Below, one piece after another: positions 59,201 to 64,000 of a DNA stretch of 64,000 nucleotides. This DNA comes from Amyelois transitella (Eukaryota; Arthropoda; Insecta; Lepidoptera; Pyralidae). The notes under the pieces are model-generated. The model did not search any database, was not told the DNA's origin, and saw nothing but the letters and a program-made list of their open reading frames with translations. The translations under genes were made by a program, and so were the position numbers. The stretch is taken from the NCBI RefSeq assembly GCF_032362555.1, contig NC_083511.1, forward strand, positions 10,106,001 to 10,170,000, in the 5' to 3' direction. The first letter of the stretch is position 1. The number at the start of each line of letters is the position of its first letter.

Positions 59201-61462
59201 CATTGAGGGCCATTAGCAAATAGGCCATTAGACAATGGGCTGGCCCATCACCATTTGAATATCATTTCCATCATTATACACTATATAAGCTTAATTTGGC
59301 CTTAAAGGCATGATTATATCTTTACTAATATTATAAAGCTAAAGAGTTTGTTTGTTTGAATGTGCTAATCTCAGGAACAACTAGTTCGAATTGAAAAATT
59401 ATGTTTGTGTTGAATAGTCCATTTATCGAGGAAGGCCTCAGGCTATGGAAAATGTGAAAAAAAACCGGGTAAATAATTCATCTTTGAGGGCTTCAAGGAT
59501 CCCCAAAATAACGATACCACGCGGATGAAGTCACGGGTACAGCTAGTATATATACATATATACAATATATATTTATTATTTTACGAGTAGTATAGATTCA
59601 GTGCAGGTGTAAGTCTGTACATTGCTGTGTGTGGCACTGAAACAGCAAAATATTATCATGATAACATTCAATGATTACTTTCATCATGTCAACAGATGAT
59701 GTTTGCCGCAAGATATTGTTATCAGTCAATCAAAACATTCTGATGATGAAATGACTTGAAAGTACAATGCCCAAGACAATGCAGTGCACACATACATACA
59801 TACACATACACACACACAAACACACAAGAATGAATTTAGATTTCTTTGTGAATTAACCAAAAGGCGAAAATTCACAATAGGAAATTGTAAAGACAATTGA
59901 AATTCTATAAATAAGCATATCCAACTGTCAATTTATACAGAAACAAACAAATGTTTGGAATTTCAATGACATACATACATATGATCACGTCTATATCCCT
60001 CGCGGGGTAGACAGAGCCAGCAGTCTTGAAAAGACTGCATGGCCACATTCAGCTATTTGGCTTAATGATAGAATTGAGATTCAAATAGTGACAGGTTGCT
60101 AGCCCATCGCCTAAAAAAGGAATCCCAAGTTTTTAAGCATATCCCTTAGTCGCCTTTTACGACATCCGTGGGAAAGAGATGGAGGGGTCATATTCTTTTT
60201 TGTATTGGTGCCGGGAACCACTCAATTTATACAGAAACAAACAAATGTTTTAGAATAGAATAGAATAGAATAGATTTATTTTCAAAATTGGATACAAGGT
60301 ATCACTTATTGACGTCACATAACTTAAATCTAATTATAACTACTACCGCTTCCAAAGCGCATGTGTAGAAGAAGCGGCGGAACAAATTTGGAACAGTTTG
60401 GAATTTCAATGACATCATTCACAATTTCATTAATACTAGTAGCTATCAGCTGGTTCTATGGAAGCGTGATTCATTCGGCCATTATGTATAGCTGGATTTG
60501 AAAAGCCGATCCATAACAATCAATATTTGTGTAATGACTTAAAGAGTTTACAGTGAAATATTTACATGAAATTTTTACACTATACCGAAAACATAAATTT
60601 GTTATCGGGGTAATCGACATCGACAAAGTGCCGTGTGGTTCCCGGCACCAATATAAAAAAGAATAGGACCACATCATCTCTTAATCATGGATGTCTTAAA
60701 ATGCGACTAAAGGATAGACTTATAGACTCGGGTTTCTTCTAAATGTCGATGGGCTAGCAACCTGTCACTATTTGAATCTCAATTCTAGCCTAACAGCTGT
60801 ACGTCGCGTGTCAGTCTTTCAAGACTGCTGGCGCTATCTACACCGTCAAGGGATATAGACGTGATTGTATAGAATGAATGTAATCTAACACCTTTGTTCA
60901 TACTGTTATTTAATTAAATCTGCATTAATGAAATTTAATGAAAGGATGAACTTTATCATCAACCACATCTTTATCGTGAGAACACGAATGTCACGTCAAT
61001 AGATAGAGAAATAGTAAGTATTTAGAAAGAGATGCATCTTTTCACAGGACTTTTTCATAATAAAATGATATTATAATAAACTAGCGACCCGCCCCGGCTT
61101 CGCACGGGTGCAAAATTATAAATGTTATTATACATAAAAACCTTCCTCTTGAATCACTCTACCTGTTACAAAAAACCGCATCAAAATCCGTTGCGTAATT
61201 TTAAAGATTTAAGCATACAGACAAACAGACTAAAATAGCGACTTTGTTTTATACTATGTAGTGATAAGTTTCCATCTCTCGGTAGGGTTCTGAAGAACTG
61301 CCACAAGATCGGCGAGGGCGTCTACGGCGAAGTGTTTCTCTGGCGCGCGAGGGATGGCAGGGCTCGTGTTATGAAGATAGTACCCATAGCTGGCGCAACG
61401 AAGGTGAATGGGGAGTACCAGAAGGACTACCACGAGATTATCTCTGAGATTGTGATTGCTAT
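53257..61462 (+). CDS. haspin: Haspin-type histone H3 Thr3 kinase (5' part, seven exons, cut by window end)
   Basis: Exons 53257-53630, 53707-53780, 53921-56017, 56654-56736, 56826-56883, 57633-57825 and 61286-61462 join in frame and give 1018 codons plus two bases; the next exon is beyond 64000. The long N-terminal region (about 900 residues) is Ser/Asp/Asn-rich and disordered, as in other haspins, with SP/TP sites such as VSPKTPGK and SPIL. The kinase N-lobe starts in the last exon: KIGEGVYGEVF is the glycine loop, VMKIVPI has the ATP-binding lysine, then KVNGEYQKDYHEIISEIVIAM matches the haspin-specific VNG..QK..EEI..E stretch and gives the helix-C glutamate. Role known for the family: H3T3 phosphorylation in mitosis, recruiting the Aurora B complex to centromeres. 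The HxD and DYT-type motifs lie outside the window. The N-terminal ATG at 53257 is the first in frame after stops. Confidence 0.9.
56184..56303 (+). repeat. Perfect 60-bp tandem duplication in haspin intron 3
   Basis: 56184-56243 is repeated exactly at 56244-56303 (unit begins ATGACAATTTTTTATGG). Confidence 0.9.
57016..57235 (+). repeat. Diverged local duplication in haspin intron 5
   Basis: About 57016-57110 and 57133-57235 share ACACC.T.AATAACCA, TTTGCGCATTTC/TCTGCGCATTTC and GAAGACGCTTCGT. Confidence 0.6.
58005..58165 (+). repeat. SINE-like family A, degraded
   Basis: GACTAAGGTATAGGCTTATA to CCGCTAGGGATGTATAGACG; internal deletion. Confidence 0.6.
58230..58380 (-). repeat. LINE 3'UTR fragment
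   Basis: Minus strand reads GGTTGACTGGAAGAGATTGC, TTTGTACCATCTCTGTCTG and ends TTGGTGCAATAAAGAGAT, a typical 3' end of Lepidopteran non-LTR elements with its own AATAAA. Confidence 0.5.
58592..58845 (-). repeat. SINE-like family A, diverged
   Basis: CATACATACATATTATCATG to AGTGCCGGAAATAGCATGGC. Confidence 0.7.
59319..59546 (+). mobile_element. Helitron-like non-autonomous unit (228 bp)
   Basis: A/TCTTTACTAATATTATAAAG start; GTCACGGGTACAGCTAG/T end. A degraded family A piece precedes it at 59205-59312. Confidence 0.6.
59929..60415 (-). repeat. Family A SINE between 44-bp direct repeats, second insertion nested
   Basis: Left repeat 59929-59972 (CAATTTATACAGAAACAAAC to CAATGACAT). The SINE (59973-60222) is 5'-truncated. 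The right repeat is 60223-60250 plus 60396-60415, split by a 145-bp LINE 3'-end copy (60251-60395, tail AGAATAGAATAG) with GTTT on both sides. Confidence 0.85.
60629..60880 (+). repeat. SINE-like family A
   Basis: Complete head hairpin; diverged 3' half, tail reduced to ATAGAATGAATG. Confidence 0.75.
61081..61264 (-). mobile_element. Helitron-like unit next to haspin kinase-exon acceptor
   Basis: Minus-strand A/TCACTACATAGTATAAAACA start and GGGTCGCTAG/T end. Only 21 nt (61265-61285) separate it from the first base of the kinase exon at 61286. Confidence 0.65.
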
Positions 61463-61491
61463 GTGAGTGTTTATTTGTTAATGATTTTACG

Positions 61492-61745
61492 CCGTGCTGT
61501 TTCAGGCATTCCAATACAAAAAAGAAGAAGGATCACTCCATCTCTTTATCATGGATGTCGTAAAAGGCGACTAAGGGATAGGCTTACAAGCTTTGGATTC
61601 TTTTTTAGGCGATGCGCTAGCAACCTGTCACAATTTGAATCTAAATTCTTTTATTAAGCCAAATAGCTGAATTAGGCCATTCAGTCGCAAGACTGTTGGT
61701 TCTGTTCACCCCGCAAGGGATTTAGACGTGACCATATGTATGTAT
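61492..61745 (+). repeat. SINE-like family A
   Basis: Begins GCCGTGCTGTTTCAGGCATT (diverged head) and ends CATATGTATGTAT. It starts about 30 nt after the donor of the haspin kinase exon. Confidence 0.75.
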
Positions 61746-63072
61746 TTTACGCACCTTTAGAGGAATGCTTCTTACGGTGGATCATAGTGAGTGAGGTATC
61801 ACATCCATTCATGCTACTGCATGTGTAAGAATGATCTAGATATGGATGGTTGGGTTCAACAAGGGCCGTTTCCTCTTAAACCCTGGCTTTCCCAATCCAT
61901 GATCGTGATAATAGGCGCGCCTATGTGAGTGTTTATTAAATTATACATAGTTTTAATTTCAAAATGGAAAACAATGACGTCACGTCAAAAAAAACACGTA
62001 ACAAGTGTAAAAGAACCGGCGGAACAAACTACACTGCGGCAGTTTCACCAAAGCCTTTTTAAGATGGCGAGCGCAATATGACTTCCGGTGAGGAGTCCTT
62101 CACATACTTACAGATAATTTTAAGTGTAACCATGAGCCTATACAGGGTGACATTTAAAACAACTGCATCCTTTTAAACATAGACTATACCCATGCTTCTG
62201 AGCCGTTTGAGCCTATTTTTATTTTAATTAAACGTCATCATTTTCACATTTAAAAAACCCTCAAAAACTACGTCACACGCTTTATAAAAGACCAATACTA
62301 CAAAAAGAAATGAAAACTAAACATGTAAATAAATGTCTGAAAAATAAATTATATATAAATAAAAGTCACCCTGTATGGGTTGGATTTCCCTTAGTCTTCG
62401 GAGGTAAGGTCGTTTCTTGTAAAAACCTGTCTCACACAATTCACGACCGTCGATCGGCGCAATTCGGACTCCTCACTAGAAATGAGAAGTCGCAATGGAA
62501 CTAATGCCAGAAAAGATAATGATATTATAGGAAAACAAAGAGCTTTTACTAAATTTCGTTTCTAAATAAACATTTGGCATTGAATTTTGCTTCCTACTAA
62601 TAATTTTGACTAAATAATATCGCGAAATGAAATTTAACTGGAATAATGCCAGCTTTGATCTGATAAACCATACGTTATGTTGATAAATAATATCTGACTA
62701 GAACAAAAATAGCTTTTAAAATAGACTATACTATATAACAATGTTAATGGGATAAAGATATCTTTTGTTGGTCGATCTTATGATGAAGCTAAGATCTTGG
62801 GCAAGTGGAAAGATGAAGTGTCCGCTTATCTCTTTGGAAATGAGGCGCGATCAAATGATCATATGAAATGAGAAGTGAAGAACTGAGAAATAATCAAATT
62901 AAAAGCATATTTAACAATAGAAATCTGATATATTTTGTCACTAAACAAGTCATGGCAATACATACAACATATGTATATGTATGCCAGCTGGCTTTTGGCC
63001 TGTTAATATTTATATACAATAAATAATTGATTATTAATGAAGAAGGTTGCCTACAGTCACCATGTAAACTTA

Positions 63073-63245
63073 AATACATACATAAAATCACGCCTTTTTC
63101 CCGAAGGCGCAGGCAGAGACTACATATTTCCACTTGCCACAGTCTCTGCATACTTATTTCCCTTCATCAACATTCATAACTCTCTTCATGCAAGCTCGGC
63201 GCGTTCGGGTACTCTTGCCCTGACCTCTTGATGTAGTAAAGGGAT
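63073..63245 (+). repeat. SINE-like family D
   Basis: CATACATAAAATCACGCCTT, GGCGCAGGCAGAGACTACAT, GGGTACTCTTGCCCTGACCT. A weaker copy follows at 63655-63835. Confidence 0.65.
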
Positions 63246-63287
63246 GAATAAAAGTTTCGAGTATTGTATTGAGAGATACAGACGTCC

Positions 63288-63415
63288 GATGAAAATGCTG
63301 CAGTGTAGTTTGTTCCGCCGCTTCTTCTACGCCGATATAATTAGATTTAAGTGATGTGACGTCAATAAGGTTATACCTTGTATCCAATTTTGATAATATA
63401 TCTATTCTATTCTAA
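63288..63415 (+). repeat. LINE 3'-end copy with (TCTAT)n tail
   Basis: GTTTGTTCCGCCGCTTCTTC, GATGTGACGTCAATAAGG, tail TCTATTCTATTCTA. Same family as 60251-60395 in the opposite direction. Confidence 0.7.
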
Positions 63416-63874
63416 ATGATAAATGTTTATCGACCTTATCACAAGTGTCTACGTTTGTAATTTAACGTCCCCATTGAGAGGAACGTCTAGATTGTCGGAA
63501 ATCTGGTTTTTATTGTTTTACCGTTGGGTAATTTGGAAAGAATGGAAACAGGGTCAGATTAAGTCAATTCAAGATTAAGTAACGGCCGTTTGGCCTTTTT
63601 CTTGTTATGTCAATCGTAAGCAATATTGGTTTGTAGTGAAAAACTGAATATACAAAAAATCTCGTTAATTTCCCGGCGGGTTAGGCAGTGGCTGCATTTT
63701 TTCACTTCTTTTGCTTCATCCACATGTATAACTCTCTTCATACATGCTCGTCGGTTTCGGGTACTCTTGACCTGACCTTTATCTAGAACGTACCCGATTA
63801 GGTCAAGGTCTGCTCATCTAGTCTAGGCCAACGTTTCCACTTAAATACACCCGCTTTGTTTATTTTATTTTGAT

Positions 63875-64000
63875 ACATACATACATATAGTCACGTCTAT
63901 ATCTCTTGCGGGGTAGACAGAGTCGACAGCCTTGAAAAGATTGAGTGACCACGTTCAGTTGGATGGTTAAGTGATGGAATTGAAATCCAAGAGAGAGAAC
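63875..64000 (-). repeat. SINE-like family A, cut by window end
   Basis: CATACATACATATAGTCACG to AATGGAATTGAAATCC. Confidence 0.7.

Larger units (their letters stand above)
61463..64000 (+). other. Haspin intron 7, running off the window
   Basis: No further haspin exon found. Contents: family A at 61492 and 63875; tRNA-SINE-like pieces at 61770-61915 and 62380-62530; an AT-rich repeat at 62890-63055 (partner of 20095); family D copies; a LINE 3' end at 63288-63415. Confidence 0.6.

Overview
The window is AT-rich, intron-containing insect DNA, almost certainly from a moth or butterfly (Lepidoptera). The evidence is four conserved animal genes with GT-AG introns, many SINE-like repeats ending in (TATG)n, Helitron-like units starting TC and ending CTAG between host A and T, and retrotransposon remnants of types common in Lepidoptera. 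No prokaryotic, viral or organellar gene set is present.

Layout. 1-4530: TE-rich DNA with a 5'-truncated non-LTR retrotransposon (reverse transcriptase intact, minus strand), then a small CG-rich promoter-like patch with a possible non-coding first exon. 4531-25275: about 20 kb without a convincing gene, probably the first intron of the next gene, holding SINEs, Helitron-like units and a 2.3-kb Helitron-like element with a captured endonuclease fragment. 25276-30874 (+): a complete insect member of the PEAK1/PRAG1 pseudokinase scaffold family (1384 aa, five coding exons). 36290-45780 (-): a complete sideroflexin-2 gene (324 aa, eight exons), with TEs up to its splice sites and a 26-bp minisatellite that multiplies one 5' splice site. 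47563-49446 (+): a complete PWWP2A/PWWP2B-type chromatin reader (551 aa, three exons). 53257-61462 (+): the first seven exons of haspin, the histone H3 Thr3 kinase, cut by the window end inside its kinase domain.

The genes are not an operon and share no pathway. PEAK family proteins are cytoplasmic signalling scaffolds, sideroflexin-2 is a mitochondrial inner-membrane carrier, and PWWP2 and haspin both act on chromatin. PEAK and Sfxn2 converge, Sfxn2 and PWWP2 diverge from a 1.8-kb spacer, and PWWP2 and haspin are in tandem.

I found no obviously new gene system. The most unusual structure is the sideroflexin-2 exon 6/intron 6 boundary, where the splice donor has been amplified with a tandem repeat. 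Other points worth checking are the Helitron-like element with 300-bp internal inverted repeats, TE insertions within 5-25 nt of splice sites, a perfect 30-bp palindrome in one SINE, an insertion flanked by 44-bp direct repeats, and an unassigned coding-looking exon between PWWP2 and haspin. Exon joins were built by hand from reading frame, GT-AG sites and family resemblance recalled from memory. No database search was run.
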